Numbered from the stretch's first letter, positions 8,229 through 17,946 are shown. The stretch is 64,000 bases of DNA from Thiomicrorhabdus sp965603495 (GCA_965603495.1 CBFDDF010000001.1:711441-775440); one strand, 5' to 3'. Translations and numbers: made by a program. Notes: generated from the letters alone by a model not told the origin.

Positions 8229-8792
8229 TTATTCTGAGTCGGGATAGCCTTCATTTTCAGGGTCTATTTCCGGATAGTTTAGATACCAAATTCGAGTAAA
8301 TTTTTCAGGGTCTAATTTGCGTTGCAGTAATAGCACGGCCTGAATATATTGCTCAATGTACATATAGTTGCCTTTACGCAACGATTGCCACAAATGACGA
8401 TATTTGGTGGGCAGGAAGTTCTTAAAGTGCGGGATAAGTCCAAAGTCTTGCTCGGTCTCTGCGATGCGCTTGATGACTTCTTGCCTGGCGGCATGCTGAT
8501 AAAACCTATGTTGATTATCAAACAGTTTACCAATCCAAAAAAGCAGGCCCGCAGTCACTACAAAGCTAATGAAGGGGTGGTCAAATAGAAATGCACCTAG
8601 TAAGGTAAAGACCACTAACAAGACCGCGCTCACTGGTAAGGTGAGGATAGAGATCCAAATTTTATCGCCTTTTAATTGGTCAGCGACGGCTCTAACACTA
8701 AAGTAATTAGGGTCGACTTTATTCAGGCGTTCCAGCATCTCTTCGGGGCTAGGAATCCATTCGGTTTGTTCAGTGTTGTTTGGATCTTCCAT
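8229..8792 (-). CDS. Membrane protein of unknown function
   Basis: 187 residues. A hydrophilic N-terminus (about 45 residues, starting MEDPNNTEQTEWIPSPEEM) is followed by two predicted membrane helices (about 48-72 and 76-92), then a soluble helical C-terminal half rich in aromatic and basic residues (FLPTKYRHLWQSLRKGNYMY). I do not recognise the family. It lies 41 bp downstream of apaH in the same orientation, so it may be the last gene of the lptD-apaH run. Confidence 0.65.
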   Translation of the reverse strand: MEDPNNTEQTEWIPSPEEMLERLNKVDPNYFSVRAVADQLKGDKIWISILTLPVSAVLLVVFTLLGAFLFDHPFISFVVTAGLLFWIGKLFDNQHRFYQHAARQEVIKRIAETEQDFGLIPHFKNFLPTKYRHLWQSLRKGNYMYIEQYIQAVLLLQRKLDPEKFTRIWYLNYPEIDPENEGYPDSE

Positions 8793-8833
8793 CGTGACCT
8801 AGCTACCTTTTATCCCTGCTTACTGCAGAGCAC

Positions 8834-9709
8834 TTATTTAGAGTTTTTCTTAATTTTATCGGCTTTGGGTTTACATTTCTGTTGGCAATCGACTGTATAG
8901 CGTTGCTTTTCTTCAATCGAATAGGCAGTCAATGCGCCTCCCCATAAGCAACCTGTATCGGTTGCATGTACCTGATAAGCATCAATTGCACCAAGCGTAG
9001 ACCAATGACCAAAGAAAATTTCCGAATCTTTATTTTTTCGGTTCGGGAAGACAAACCAAGGTTCAAGGGGCGCTACCTTATCTCTGTTTTTAGCCGTAGG
9101 CGCCGAGTTGAGTTTAAACTCCAATTTACCATTTGCATCACAATAACGCATTCTGGAAAACGCATTGACAATATAGCGAATGCGATCCCATCCACTTAAA
9201 GTTTCTTGCCACTCCACTGACTGATTGCCAAAAAGATGTTCTGCTAAGAACGCTTTCCAACGATCGCTTTTAAGGTGTGCTTCGGCTTCTTTAGCATAGC
9301 CTTGTGCTTGCTGGATTGTCCACTGTGGCGGAATGCCTGCATGAACCATCACCGCATTATAAACAGGATGATTTACCATTAAGGGTTGATGTCTTAACCA
9401 GTTCATCAGCTCTTTAACATCATCCGCTTTTAGAATCTCGGTAAGCGTATCGGATTTGGAGAGGTACTTTTCCAGGCCGGCATAAACTGAGAGCAGATGA
9501 AAATCATGATTTCCTAAAACGGTATGAGCACGCCCCTTTTCTTGTAATTGTTTGACGAATCGCAAACACTCAAGAGATTTAGGGCCTCGATTCACTAAGT
9601 CACCGACAAACCACAGGATATCTTTTTCAGGTTGAAAGTCAATATGCTGCAATAGGCTCTGCAACTCATCAAAACAACCTTGTAGGTCACCAATTACATA
9701 AGTTGCCAT
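8834..9709 (-). CDS. apaH: ApaH, diadenosine tetraphosphatase (symmetrical)
   Basis: Calcineurin-like phosphoesterase that splits Ap4A into two ADP and so controls dinucleoside polyphosphates and 5'-capped RNAs. The metal-site motifs are at the N-terminus: GDLQGC (7-12), GDLVNRGPKS and LGNHDFHLL. 291 residues, close to the usual 280. Directly follows rsmA (24 bp). apaG, often found between rsmA and apaH, is absent here. Confidence 0.95.
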   Translation of the reverse strand: MATYVIGDLQGCFDELQSLLQHIDFQPEKDILWFVGDLVNRGPKSLECLRFVKQLQEKGRAHTVLGNHDFHLLSVYAGLEKYLSKSDTLTEILKADDVKELMNWLRHQPLMVNHPVYNAVMVHAGIPPQWTIQQAQGYAKEAEAHLKSDRWKAFLAEHLFGNQSVEWQETLSGWDRIRYIVNAFSRMRYCDANGKLEFKLNSAPTAKNRDKVAPLEPWFVFPNRKNKDSEIFFGHWSTLGAIDAYQVHATDTGCLWGGALTAYSIEEKQRYTVDCQQKCKPKADKIKKNSK

Positions 9710-9733
9710 AGTGTAAACCTCTCTTGGAAATCT

Positions 9734-10558
9734 TTATGCTTGGGTTTTAAGTTGGTGATACAAGTTAGCGAGCTGTACAAAGTTCTCAAGCTTGAGAGTC
9801 TCAGCACGAAGGCCTGGATCAATTCCCAATGATTCAATTTGTTCACTGTCTAACCAGCCTTTTAAATTGTTACGCAAGGTTTTACGTTTCAGACTGAAGG
9901 ATTGACGAACCACATCCGAAAAAGTTTTCTCATCATCAGCAATAAACGGTTTAATCTTGTGCGGGATTAAACGAATAATCGCCGACTCCACCTTCGGGGG
10001 AGGTGTGAAGTTTTCAGGTCCGACGGTAAACAGATATTCCGTTTCACACGCATATTGAATCATGACACTTAAACGACCAAAGGTTTTGCCACCAGGGCTT
10101 GCGGTGATGCGGTCAACGACCTCTTTTTGTAACATAAAATGCATGTCGCTAATCTTATCAGCATACTTGAGTAGGTGGAACATCAACGGGCTCGAGATAT
10201 TGTAGGGTAGGTTGCCGACGATGCGAATGGATTTTTCAGACTCGGACAGCAGTGTCGCGTAATCAAATTTAAGTGCATCTGTGTGATGCAGGTTAAAGGC
10301 CGGTTTAGTGGCAAATTTGATTTTAAGCGGGCCAATCAAGTCATTATCGATTTCAATGATATCGAGTTTTTTAACGCGGTCGATAAGCGGCGCGGTTAGC
10401 GCGGCTTCACCGGGTCCAATCTCGACCATATGATCTTCTGCCGTAGGGCGGATTGCAGCAACGATCTGGTCAATAATGCGCCCATTATTCAAGAAGTTTT
10501 GCCCAAACTGCTTCTTATGTTTATGGGTCGAAGGACGACCAGATTTTTGCTTTGCCAT
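9734..10558 (-). CDS. rsmA: RsmA/KsgA, 16S rRNA dimethyladenosine transferase
   Basis: SAM-dependent enzyme that dimethylates two adjacent adenines in the 3' terminal helix of 16S rRNA during 30S maturation. KKQFGQNFLNN near the N-terminus, the SAM-binding VEIGPGEAALTAPLI, and the catalytic NLPYNISSPLMFHLL are all present; 274 residues is the family length. Part of the leftward lptD-surA-pdxA-rsmA-apaH cluster typical of gammaproteobacteria. Confidence 0.96.
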   Translation of the reverse strand: MAKQKSGRPSTHKHKKQFGQNFLNNGRIIDQIVAAIRPTAEDHMVEIGPGEAALTAPLIDRVKKLDIIEIDNDLIGPLKIKFATKPAFNLHHTDALKFDYATLLSESEKSIRIVGNLPYNISSPLMFHLLKYADKISDMHFMLQKEVVDRITASPGGKTFGRLSVMIQYACETEYLFTVGPENFTPPPKVESAIIRLIPHKIKPFIADDEKTFSDVVRQSFSLKRKTLRNNLKGWLDSEQIESLGIDPGLRAETLKLENFVQLANLYHQLKTQA

Positions 10559-10676
10559 AGTATTTTCTCTGTTGGTATTCGGATTGCTATTCTAATGATT
10601 AAGTTGACGTTAAAAATCACATAGCCATTGATGATTATGTCATTTTCTATCGCTGTATCTGTGTTGCTTTGTTAGG

Positions 10677-11657
10677 TTAAGAACGACTCTGAATCATCTC
10701 TAAAGCGACTTCTATCGCATATTTAAAACTGCCACTATCTGCATTTCCCGTGCCTGCTAAATCCAAGGCGGTGCCATGATCTACTGAAGTGCGAATAAAC
10801 GGCAGTCCTAGCGTAATATTGACAGCATTACCAAATCCGATATGTTTCAAAACCGGTAAGCCTTGGTCATGATACATTGCTAAAACTGCATCTGCTTTCT
10901 CTAGGTATTTCGGGGTAAACAACGTGTCTGCCGGTAGTGGACCACTTAAGTTCATCTCTCCGCTTAGGCGTTCTAAGACCGGATTGATGACATCAATCTC
11001 TTCGCGTCCCATATGACCATCTTCACCAGCATGTGGATTCAGGCCGGCCACTAAAATATGTGGGTTTTGAATGCCAAACTGGTGTTTTAAAGCGTTATGC
11101 GTGATTTGCAAAACTTCGGTGAGTAATGGTTGAGTAATCGCTTCCGGTACATCCTTGAGAGGGAGGTGGGTGGTGACTAACGCAACTCTCAGACCTGGTG
11201 TTGCCAGCATCATCACCACTTGCTTTGTATGGCTGTCTTCCGCCAATAACTCTGTATGGCCGGTAAAAGGCTGTCCTGCTTCATTGATGACGCCTTTATG
11301 CACTGGCCCTGTCACCATGCCGGCAAATTCATTATTCATACAGCCTTGAATCGCGCGTTTCAGCATTTGAATGACATATAAAGCATTCGCAGGATTGAGT
11401 TTGCCCATCTCTACCGGTTGAGCAGTCGGCAGATGTTCAATGGTTAACTGCTTTGCTCGGCTGGGTTGAGCTGGCAGAGAAGCATTATAGACCTTAAAAC
11501 TGACCTCAAGTTTTAAGGCTGCGGCACGTTCTTCAAGCAGGATTTGGTCTGCGAGAACCACTAATTCAACTGGCCAATCGATTTGTGCAAGTTGCAGAAC
11601 CAAATCAGGGCCTATGCCAGCCGGTTCGCCAGAGGTAATGACCAATCTTTGAGTCAT
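10677..11657 (-). CDS. pdxA: PdxA, 4-hydroxythreonine-4-phosphate dehydrogenase
   Basis: NAD-dependent enzyme of the DXP-dependent pyridoxal phosphate pathway. Recognised by the N-terminal ITSGEPAGIGPDL, metal-binding histidines in TGHTELLAE, GLNPHAGEDGHMGREE and AMYHDQGLPVLKHI, and the C-terminal TSVDHGTALDLAGTGNAD. ATG 11657 is chosen over an upstream in-frame ATG at 11678, because AAGGAAAAC precedes it at the right spacing and the family begins at this Met. 326 residues. Lies between surA and rsmA as in E. coli. Confidence 0.95.
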   Translation of the reverse strand: MTQRLVITSGEPAGIGPDLVLQLAQIDWPVELVVLADQILLEERAAALKLEVSFKVYNASLPAQPSRAKQLTIEHLPTAQPVEMGKLNPANALYVIQMLKRAIQGCMNNEFAGMVTGPVHKGVINEAGQPFTGHTELLAEDSHTKQVVMMLATPGLRVALVTTHLPLKDVPEAITQPLLTEVLQITHNALKHQFGIQNPHILVAGLNPHAGEDGHMGREEIDVINPVLERLSGEMNLSGPLPADTLFTPKYLEKADAVLAMYHDQGLPVLKHIGFGNAVNITLGLPFIRTSVDHGTALDLAGTGNADSGSFKYAIEVALEMIQSRS

Positions 11658-11786
11658 ATGTTTTCCTTGAAGTATCACTCTAAACTTCTTAAGTAGAAGT
11701 TATGAAAATTTAAACATCAACGCCAACTCGACAATCTGCCGAGCTGGCGTTGAATAAAACGTTAATGTATCGAGTTTGGAGACTGT

Positions 11787-13127
11787 TTAACGATTAAATT
11801 CGTTCTCTAAACGAATTTGAATGAAGGCTTCATCTTTCAGACGACGTAACCACAAATCAAACATCTCATTGGCTTTACGTATACGGATAGCTTGCTTGGC
11901 TTGTTGGGTTTTATCAACCGCTTGCTGATCGATAACACGTGTCTCTTCCAAGAATAAAATCATCCAGCCTTTTTCAGTGGCAATCGGCGGCAAGGCTCGG
12001 TTAGCTTCAAGCTTGCTCATTTCATTACGTAAGGCACTAGGAATACCTTCAAGGGGTGTCCAACCTAAATCACTGTTTACATTTACCTCTTGTGGGATAT
12101 CTGAAAACTGGTTAGACAAGTTCTCAAAAGCTTCCAAGTTTTTCATGGTTTTGGTCAGTTCGGTGATGTGGGCAGGGACGTTTGCTTGATCCGCATTCTC
12201 ACTGAGGATAATAAAACGGTGTAAGTGATACTCTTTAATCAGTTGCGAAGCGTGATCTCTTGACTCAACCAGTTTGATTAAGTGAAAACCGCTTGGGCTT
12301 TGAATCACTTTACTGACTTGCCCCGGGTTTAAGCCGCTAATCGCATCGGCAAAAAAGGTCGGAATCTCAGCTTGTTTAAGCCAGCCTAAATCACCGCCAT
12401 TTAAGGCTTTACTGCCGTTAGAATGACGAACCGCGAGTTGATTGAAATCCTCTCCCATCTTGATGCGCTTTAGCAGGTTTTGGACTTTTTCAAGCGCGTT
12501 TTCACGTTGTTGTGGGGTCGCTGACTCTGGAATTTCCACCAGAATGTGAGCCAAATGCATTTCTACGTTACTGGTTTCCAATTTTTCACGTTGCAGATAG
12601 TATTCAATTTCACTTTCGGTGACATGCGCGCGGCTAATGACTTCAGCCTCACGCAGTTTTTGGATAAGGATTCTGTTTTTAATTTTTTCACGGATTTTCT
12701 GAAAACCATCTGGCATCTCAATATTAAGCTGGTTTCTTAAAGCCATTAATGTGAGTTTATTTTGATCGGCAATTGTTTGTAACTGCTGATTTACTTCTTC
12801 ATCTGCGACTTGCAAGCCTAATTGTTCAGCACGTTCAATCTGCAAGGTTTCTAAAATCATATTATCTAAAACCTTCGCTTGCAAAGCGGCAGTATCTTGC
12901 ACCGGAATATTTTGTGCAGCCAACTCTTTGGCTTTGGTGAACATCTGAGTATTCAGTTCACTTTTTAAGATGACTCGATCATTGACCACCGCAACGACTC
13001 GGTCAATCAAGGTTTCTTCTGCGACGGTTTGGTTCGCTGAGAATAGGGCTAAACTGGTAAAAAGGCCAAGGAAAAGGGGCTTTAAAGAAAGCGAACTCGG
13101 AAAAAATGAGGTTTTATGTTTTTTCAT
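11787..13127 (-). CDS. surA: SurA, periplasmic peptidyl-prolyl isomerase/chaperone
   Basis: Chaperone for outer-membrane beta-barrel proteins, 446 residues. The signal peptide ends near TVAEE (about residue 37). The N-terminal SurA domain begins LIDRVVAVVNDRVILKSEL; two parvulin domains follow, the first around AHILVEIPES...GGDLGWLKQAEIP...SPSGFHLIKL (about 192-295), the second degenerate around 305-410 with DLGWTPLEGIPSALRNEM. It lies just downstream of lptD, one of its best-known clients. Confidence 0.95.
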   Translation of the reverse strand: MKKHKTSFFPSSLSLKPLFLGLFTSLALFSANQTVAEETLIDRVVAVVNDRVILKSELNTQMFTKAKELAAQNIPVQDTAALQAKVLDNMILETLQIERAEQLGLQVADEEVNQQLQTIADQNKLTLMALRNQLNIEMPDGFQKIREKIKNRILIQKLREAEVISRAHVTESEIEYYLQREKLETSNVEMHLAHILVEIPESATPQQRENALEKVQNLLKRIKMGEDFNQLAVRHSNGSKALNGGDLGWLKQAEIPTFFADAISGLNPGQVSKVIQSPSGFHLIKLVESRDHASQLIKEYHLHRFIILSENADQANVPAHITELTKTMKNLEAFENLSNQFSDIPQEVNVNSDLGWTPLEGIPSALRNEMSKLEANRALPPIATEKGWMILFLEETRVIDQQAVDKTQQAKQAIRIRKANEMFDLWLRRLKDEAFIQIRLENEFNR

Positions 13128-13201
13128 GCAATTGCCGTTTTTAAGGTTCTAATTAAAATTAACCACTAAGGGTTATAGGTTCAAAGCTAAATATTCAAGG
13201 T

Positions 13202-15625
13202 CTAAAAATGGAGCTTATCGGAGAAGTCTCTTTTAAAGCGCTGATTAGGCGTGCCAATACCTTTCAGTTCAAACTGAATTTGAATGCCATCATTATACAA
13301 GCCATTTACCAGTTGTGTGTGTTCTGCAACGATTTCGGCAGCCCAACAGCAACTATCGTATCTTAAGCCTAAATTGCTTTCAAAGAGTCGATCTTTTTGT
13401 AAGTCATAATTAACGTAAGCCGCTAGTTCCCATTGGTTATTGAGGCGGGTGAATCCGCCCAAACTGATGGATTCCGTTTCGCTAGCGGTGCCTTGATTTT
13501 GTGCCAAATGATTCAGTAACACCGTATGGGTTGAACTCGGCTGCCATTTCATTCGACTGTTACTATTGGTCAGACGATACTCATCTGGATCTAGCTGAAT
13601 GGTGGATGAAAAATATAGCTCTGAGAAGTTTATGCCTAAGGTTACAAATAGATCAGACACTGCTGTGGTTTCAGGGGTGTTACCCGTCAGCACTACTTGG
13701 CGATCTTCGAGGTAAAGAATTTGACCAATGCCTGCATCGGCTATCTGTCGACCATTTTCATCTAATAAACGTGTAGTCAGTGCACTGGCAACTTGATTAG
13801 CATCGCCAATGCGGTCTGAACCTGTAAAGCGGTTTAGGGAGAATAAGTTACTAAACGCCAAGCTGCGATTTGCGGTATCAAATAATGGAATGTTCGACTG
13901 ATCTTCATAAGGTACATAAAGATATTGAACTTGTGGTTCCAATGTTTGTGTCAATTGATTGCCGAAGAGTTCAAGTGGTCGTTCAAAAAACAAGCCGCTT
14001 TTAAGGGCAAATTGTGGCACAAAACGGCTAATCGAGGATTCGCCAGTGGTGTTGTAACCATTGTCATGCATTTGATACTGGGTTTGATTGGCAACAACGA
14101 TGCCTTTCAGGTTGCCAAAGGGTTTGCTGATCTGGTATTCAAGAGAAGGTTGCAAATGCATACGGAGCGCTTCGGGTTTGCTATGTTCTGCATCCGGCAT
14201 GGCAAACTCAGTGGCATTTGTTTGCAGGTCCATTCTTAAACGGTCGAATTGGCGACTATAATCTACGCCGATTTCAGGCAGTTTTTCATAGTTGAGTCTG
14301 GCATTCCGTAACCTAAGGTAATTTAATATCTGCGCATAAGCGTGTAGATCATCTTGACGATAATCGAGTTTCAAATGACGTTCGGTTTGAGTGACCGTTT
14401 TTAAAGCAGGTTCAACGGGTATGTCGGCAAAAAAGTTTTCATCAGAGACGGCATGCCACAGAATATTGCTGCTAAAACCTTCCCCCCAGTTTTGGGTCGC
14501 ATTTAAACTGGTTCTCCAACGGCTTTCCAATGTCTCACCAATGATCAAGTTCCCGGCAGAATCGGTTGTTGTCAAGCCTTCTTCAGCGGTAAGTTGATCC
14601 TGTAAAACCGTTACATCCCAAACCACATTGTGGATGCTATTACCATGCTGCCCGAGATAGCGGAATTCATTATCCAGTGCCAACCCCCGTTCGGTCATGG
14701 GCATAATCGTCAGAGTGTCATCTATATTGGGAGCGATATTGAAAAAATAGGGCAGTTTAAGGTAATTAATCGACTCGTTTTGGGTCAAGGATTTATAAGC
14801 GCCGAATTCAGGGAACAGCAAACCGCTGGCTCGATCATCTAAAGGGTAGTCAAAGTACGGCGTATAGAAAATAGGCACGTCTTTGAAATACAAAGTCGTG
14901 TTTTTACCGATGACTCGACGCGTTTGATTATTAATCTTAAGTTGCTCAAACTTGAGATCCCACGGCACACTACCATCTGCCTGACGTTTACAAGCGGTTA
15001 AGCTGGCCCGATCAAGTTCTGCTTGATCATTGGCTTTTTTGATAATGATGTTTTTAGATTGTCCATAAACCCGACTCGGCAAAACTTGATACTCGGTATC
15101 GCTGAGAATCGCAGTTTGGGTGTTTTCATCAAGATCTGCTGACGCCGCTTTAACCAGTAATTGCGGTTGATGTAGTTCGACATGGCCGAAAAATTGCGCC
15201 GTTTTCTGAGTCTTGTCATACAACATCTTATCGCTCAAAACGACCAGGCCTGGTTGTTTAAAGCGCGCTTGACCAATGAATTGGTATGTCGTTGGGGTGG
15301 GTTGAATGAGTTCATCAGCTTCTAACGATTGCGGTGCTGTAGATTCTGTTTGAACTGTATTCGCGACAACTTCAGCAGGAATCGGTTGCAGTGGGGTTAT
15401 CAAATCCGGTAAGCAGCTTTGTGCGGTCGTCTCAGCAAGGATAGGGGGGCTGAATCCTATACATACAAACAGGCTTGCTAGCAATAGCGGGCTGCAATCC
15501 TGGTTAGATTTTCGCGACCATTGAGGAGGAAAAACGCTTACAATAGCCCTTTTTTTCATCAGGGTGTTAGGCGCGAACGATTTAATAAATTTTAATGGAG
15601 TATTTGACATCAAGCGGATAATCAT
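13202..15625 (-). CDS. lptD: LptD, outer-membrane LPS assembly protein
   Basis: Large outer-membrane beta barrel that with LptE inserts lipopolysaccharide in the outer leaflet; 807 residues. A hydrophobic signal segment (LLLASLFVCIGFSPPILAET, about 46-65) is followed by an OstA/LptA-like jellyroll region (about 110-230) and the C-terminal barrel. Cysteines QSCLPD, TACKR and the vicinal pair DSCCW near the C-terminus match the disulfide cysteines of E. coli LptD. The start is uncertain: in-frame ATGs at 15625, 15610 and 15559 all lack a clear ribosome binding site. Divergent from amgK, 53 bp away. A genome-wide palindrome copy lies in frame in this gene. Confidence 0.93.
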   Translation of the reverse strand: MIIRLMSNTPLKFIKSFAPNTLMKKRAIVSVFPPQWSRKSNQDCSPLLLASLFVCIGFSPPILAETTAQSCLPDLITPLQPIPAEVVANTVQTESTAPQSLEADELIQPTPTTYQFIGQARFKQPGLVVLSDKMLYDKTQKTAQFFGHVELHQPQLLVKAASADLDENTQTAILSDTEYQVLPSRVYGQSKNIIIKKANDQAELDRASLTACKRQADGSVPWDLKFEQLKINNQTRRVIGKNTTLYFKDVPIFYTPYFDYPLDDRASGLLFPEFGAYKSLTQNESINYLKLPYFFNIAPNIDDTLTIMPMTERGLALDNEFRYLGQHGNSIHNVVWDVTVLQDQLTAEEGLTTTDSAGNLIIGETLESRWRTSLNATQNWGEGFSSNILWHAVSDENFFADIPVEPALKTVTQTERHLKLDYRQDDLHAYAQILNYLRLRNARLNYEKLPEIGVDYSRQFDRLRMDLQTNATEFAMPDAEHSKPEALRMHLQPSLEYQISKPFGNLKGIVVANQTQYQMHDNGYNTTGESSISRFVPQFALKSGLFFERPLELFGNQLTQTLEPQVQYLYVPYEDQSNIPLFDTANRSLAFSNLFSLNRFTGSDRIGDANQVASALTTRLLDENGRQIADAGIGQILYLEDRQVVLTGNTPETTAVSDLFVTLGINFSELYFSSTIQLDPDEYRLTNSNSRMKWQPSSTHTVLLNHLAQNQGTASETESISLGGFTRLNNQWELAAYVNYDLQKDRLFESNLGLRYDSCCWAAEIVAEHTQLVNGLYNDGIQIQFELKGIGTPNQRFKRDFSDKLHF
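15243..15254. repeat. ACCAGGCCTGGT palindrome, copy 4 (inside lptD)
   Basis: The only perfect copy inside a recognised gene. On the lptD strand it reads through the QPGLV codons of the N-terminal periplasmic domain. The flanking bases are not symmetric, so it is the bare 12-bp core. Confidence 0.85.
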
Positions 15626-15678
15626 TAACTATGCGTAAAAGTTTATTTTAACCGAGTATTACCCTGAGTATTAGCCTT

Positions 15679-16728
15679 ATGGAACCCATTGTGGACGAAA
15701 GATTTGAAATAATGTTAGATTGGCTGAAAAATCAGCCATTATTAGCGGGTTGTGAGGTGTCACATCCCGTTCCTGCTTCCAGTGACGCAAGCTTTAGGCG
15801 TTACTTTAGGATTTTTGCCAACTCAGAAGAAAACGGTGAAACCTCCTATATTATTATGGATGCACCGGTTGAACATGAAGACTGCCGTCCATTTATTGCC
15901 GTCTCTGCCCAATTAAATAGCATGGGCTTGCAGGTGCCTAAGGTTTTGGCGCAAAATTTGATACAAGGTTTTTTACTGCTGACGGACTTGGGAACCACCA
16001 CTTATTTGTCCGCATTAGAAGGCGCCAGCGAAGTTGAGGCAGATCGGCTCTATCAGGATGCTTTATCCGCTTTAGTGCGTTTGCAGAAAAATGGTCAGAG
16101 CGCCGCCCAACAACTACCTGCTTATAATCAGGCACTTTTAGAAACAGAGATGAACCTGTTCCCTGACTGGTTGGTCGGCACGCATCTGAATTTGTCTTTA
16201 GATAAGGTTGAAAAGCATAACTGGCAAACAGTGCAGCAAGGGTTGCAGAAATCTGCCATGGGGCAACCTCAAACCTATGTGCACCGTGACTATCACAGCC
16301 GTAATCTGATGGTGACCTCGCAAGACAATCCAGGTGTTTTGGATTTTCAAGATGCGGTGCATGGTGCACTGACTTATGACGCGGTCTCCCTACTGAGAGA
16401 TTGTTATATTGCGTGGCCGAAAGAGCAAGTCAGCGAATGGCAGAGAAGTTATTTCTTACAGTTATGCGAAGCCAAGTTGGTCAGTAAAGGTGAGTGGCAA
16501 GCCTTTCAAAAATCAATGGATTGGATGGGAATACAACGTCATTTAAAAGCCTCGGGTATTTTCTGTCGATTGGCGCATCGCGACGATAAGGACGGTTATC
16601 TCAACGATATCCCACTCACTTTAGATTATTTGGTACAGGTGGGATCTTTGTATCCTGAAATGACCGACTTGGTACGCTTGCTGGAAAATAAAATATTGCC
16701 GAAGTTTGAAGAGCTCAGCAATCAATAA
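15679..16728 (+). CDS. amgK: AmgK, anomeric MurNAc/GlcNAc kinase
   Basis: Aminoglycoside phosphotransferase-fold sugar kinase, 349 residues. The catalytic loop is YVHRDYHSRNLMV and the metal-binding motif is VLDFQDAVHGALTYDAVSLL; the N-terminal lobe has SDASFRRYFR as in AmgK. Together with the next gene, MurU, it forms the peptidoglycan recycling route from MurNAc to UDP-MurNAc that bypasses de novo synthesis and confers fosfomycin tolerance in Pseudomonas. The pair amgK-murU opposite lptD-surA is the same neighbourhood as in pseudomonads. Confidence 0.92.
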   Translation: MEPIVDERFEIMLDWLKNQPLLAGCEVSHPVPASSDASFRRYFRIFANSEENGETSYIIMDAPVEHEDCRPFIAVSAQLNSMGLQVPKVLAQNLIQGFLLLTDLGTTTYLSALEGASEVEADRLYQDALSALVRLQKNGQSAAQQLPAYNQALLETEMNLFPDWLVGTHLNLSLDKVEKHNWQTVQQGLQKSAMGQPQTYVHRDYHSRNLMVTSQDNPGVLDFQDAVHGALTYDAVSLLRDCYIAWPKEQVSEWQRSYFLQLCEAKLVSKGEWQAFQKSMDWMGIQRHLKASGIFCRLAHRDDKDGYLNDIPLTLDYLVQVGSLYPEMTDLVRLLENKILPKFEELSNQ

Positions 16729-16751
16729 TAGTTAATGGGTAGAATTCAGCG

Positions 16752-17480
16752 ATGACAGTCGACAATGTAAATAATGAAAGAACAGCGCCAGTCAAAGCGA
16801 TGATTCTGGCCGCAGGTCGCGGCAATCGATTTCGACCGTTAACGGATTCTGTGCCAAAACCACTGATTGAAGTTTGTGGTAAACCCTTGATTGAATATCA
16901 CATTGAAAAGCTCGCTAAGGCTGGTGTGAATGAGATTGTTATTAACCATGCCTGGTTAGGCCACAAGATTGAGGCGGCTTTAGGCAATGGAGAACGTTGG
17001 GGCCTGAAAATTCACTACTCCGCTGAGCCTGCAGGCGGGCTAGAAACGGCGGGGGGCATTATTCAAGCCTTACCATTATTAGGACAAGCGCCATTTTTAG
17101 TCATTAATGGCGATGTCTATTCCGACTTTACCTTTGAGCCTTTACTACAACAAGCCATCACGATGCGCTCAGCAACGGAGATTGAGGCTTTTTTAATGTT
17201 AGTGCCCAGCCCAGACCACAATACCCAAGGGGACTTTGGTTTACTGGACAATCAACAGGTAACTGAAAGTGGCCATTACACGTTTTCTGGGATGAGTGTC
17301 TTGCACCCAAAATTGTTCTCAGGCATGGAGATCGGCTTCATCAAGTTGGCACCACTTCTTAGGCAAGCGATGCACAAACAACAGGTGATTGGCGACGTTT
17401 TTGACGGCTTCTGGTCTGATGTGGGGACTTTCGAGCGACTCCAGGCGACTGAAGCTGTTGTTTGTCCTTTTAAAAAGTAA
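16752..17480 (+). CDS. murU: MurU, MurNAc-1-phosphate uridylyltransferase
   Basis: Nucleotidyltransferase, 242 residues. The signature LAAGRGNRFRPLTDSVPKPL (about 19-38) binds the nucleotide, and FLVINGDVYSDF carries the metal-binding Asp. It makes UDP-MurNAc from MurNAc-1-phosphate and UTP, the step after AmgK. The gene begins 23 bp after amgK, so the two form an operon. Confidence 0.92.
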   Translation: MTVDNVNNERTAPVKAMILAAGRGNRFRPLTDSVPKPLIEVCGKPLIEYHIEKLAKAGVNEIVINHAWLGHKIEAALGNGERWGLKIHYSAEPAGGLETAGGIIQALPLLGQAPFLVINGDVYSDFTFEPLLQQAITMRSATEIEAFLMLVPSPDHNTQGDFGLLDNQQVTESGHYTFSGMSVLHPKLFSGMEIGFIKLAPLLRQAMHKQQVIGDVFDGFWSDVGTFERLQATEAVVCPFKK

Positions 17481-17601
17481 GGTTACCTATTTAATTGTTG
17501 ATTTGAGATAATTATCCAGCCGATTTTGCCCTGCTCTATCTTGAGTTATTTACAATGAAGTTAAGTAAGTGATTTATTAAAAAAACTGGAAAAGGAAAAC
17601 C

Positions 17602-17868
17602 ATGAGCCATAAGCATAAAGTGATTATTGAAAAGATTTTTGCACACCCAATTGCAACGAACATAGATTGGAAAAAGTTACAGCATGCGTTAGAGAGTTTT
17701 GGGGCAGAGATTGATATTTCAAATACCAATAAAGCCAAAGTAACTCTTCGTGGGCAAGAGATTGTTTTAGGACTACCGCATCACGGTCACGAGTTGGCAG
17801 ATAAGGATGAAGTCACTAAGCTAAGACATTTCTTAGAGTCCATTGAGCTGACGCCAGATACGATTTAA
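17602..17868 (+). CDS. HicA-like small protein of unknown role
   Basis: 88 residues with a short dsRBD-like pattern: an N-terminal helix (DWKKLQHALESFGAEID), a beta hairpin with KAKVTLRGQEIVLGLPHHGHE, and a final helix (DEVTKLRHFLESIEL). This resembles HicA/YcfA mRNA-interferase folds, where a catalytic His follows the second strand, and two histidines occur there. There is no HicB antitoxin next to it; a terminator follows directly. It may be a housekeeping relative rather than a toxin. The ATG follows AAAAGGAAAACC. Confidence 0.5.
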   Translation: MSHKHKVIIEKIFAHPIATNIDWKKLQHALESFGAEIDISNTNKAKVTLRGQEIVLGLPHHGHELADKDEVTKLRHFLESIELTPDTI

Positions 17869-17886
17869 TCGATCTGAAAATCTTAT

Positions 17887-17915
17887 AAAAAAGGCCCGAA
17901 TTTCGGGCCTTTTTT
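17887..17915. terminator. Bidirectional terminator, HicA-like gene/BASS transporter
   Basis: AAAAAAGGCCCGAA and TTTCGGGCCTTTTTT form a GC-rich hairpin with A and T tracts on both sides in the convergent gap. Confidence 0.92.
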
Positions 17916-17946
17916 GTGGGTGCTACTTTTGTTTAGTGGCAAAGTG

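Noticed and set aside
15938..16369. 143-codon open frame antisense to amgK
   Set aside because: Shadow of amgK codon structure; no ribosome binding site and no recognisable protein.
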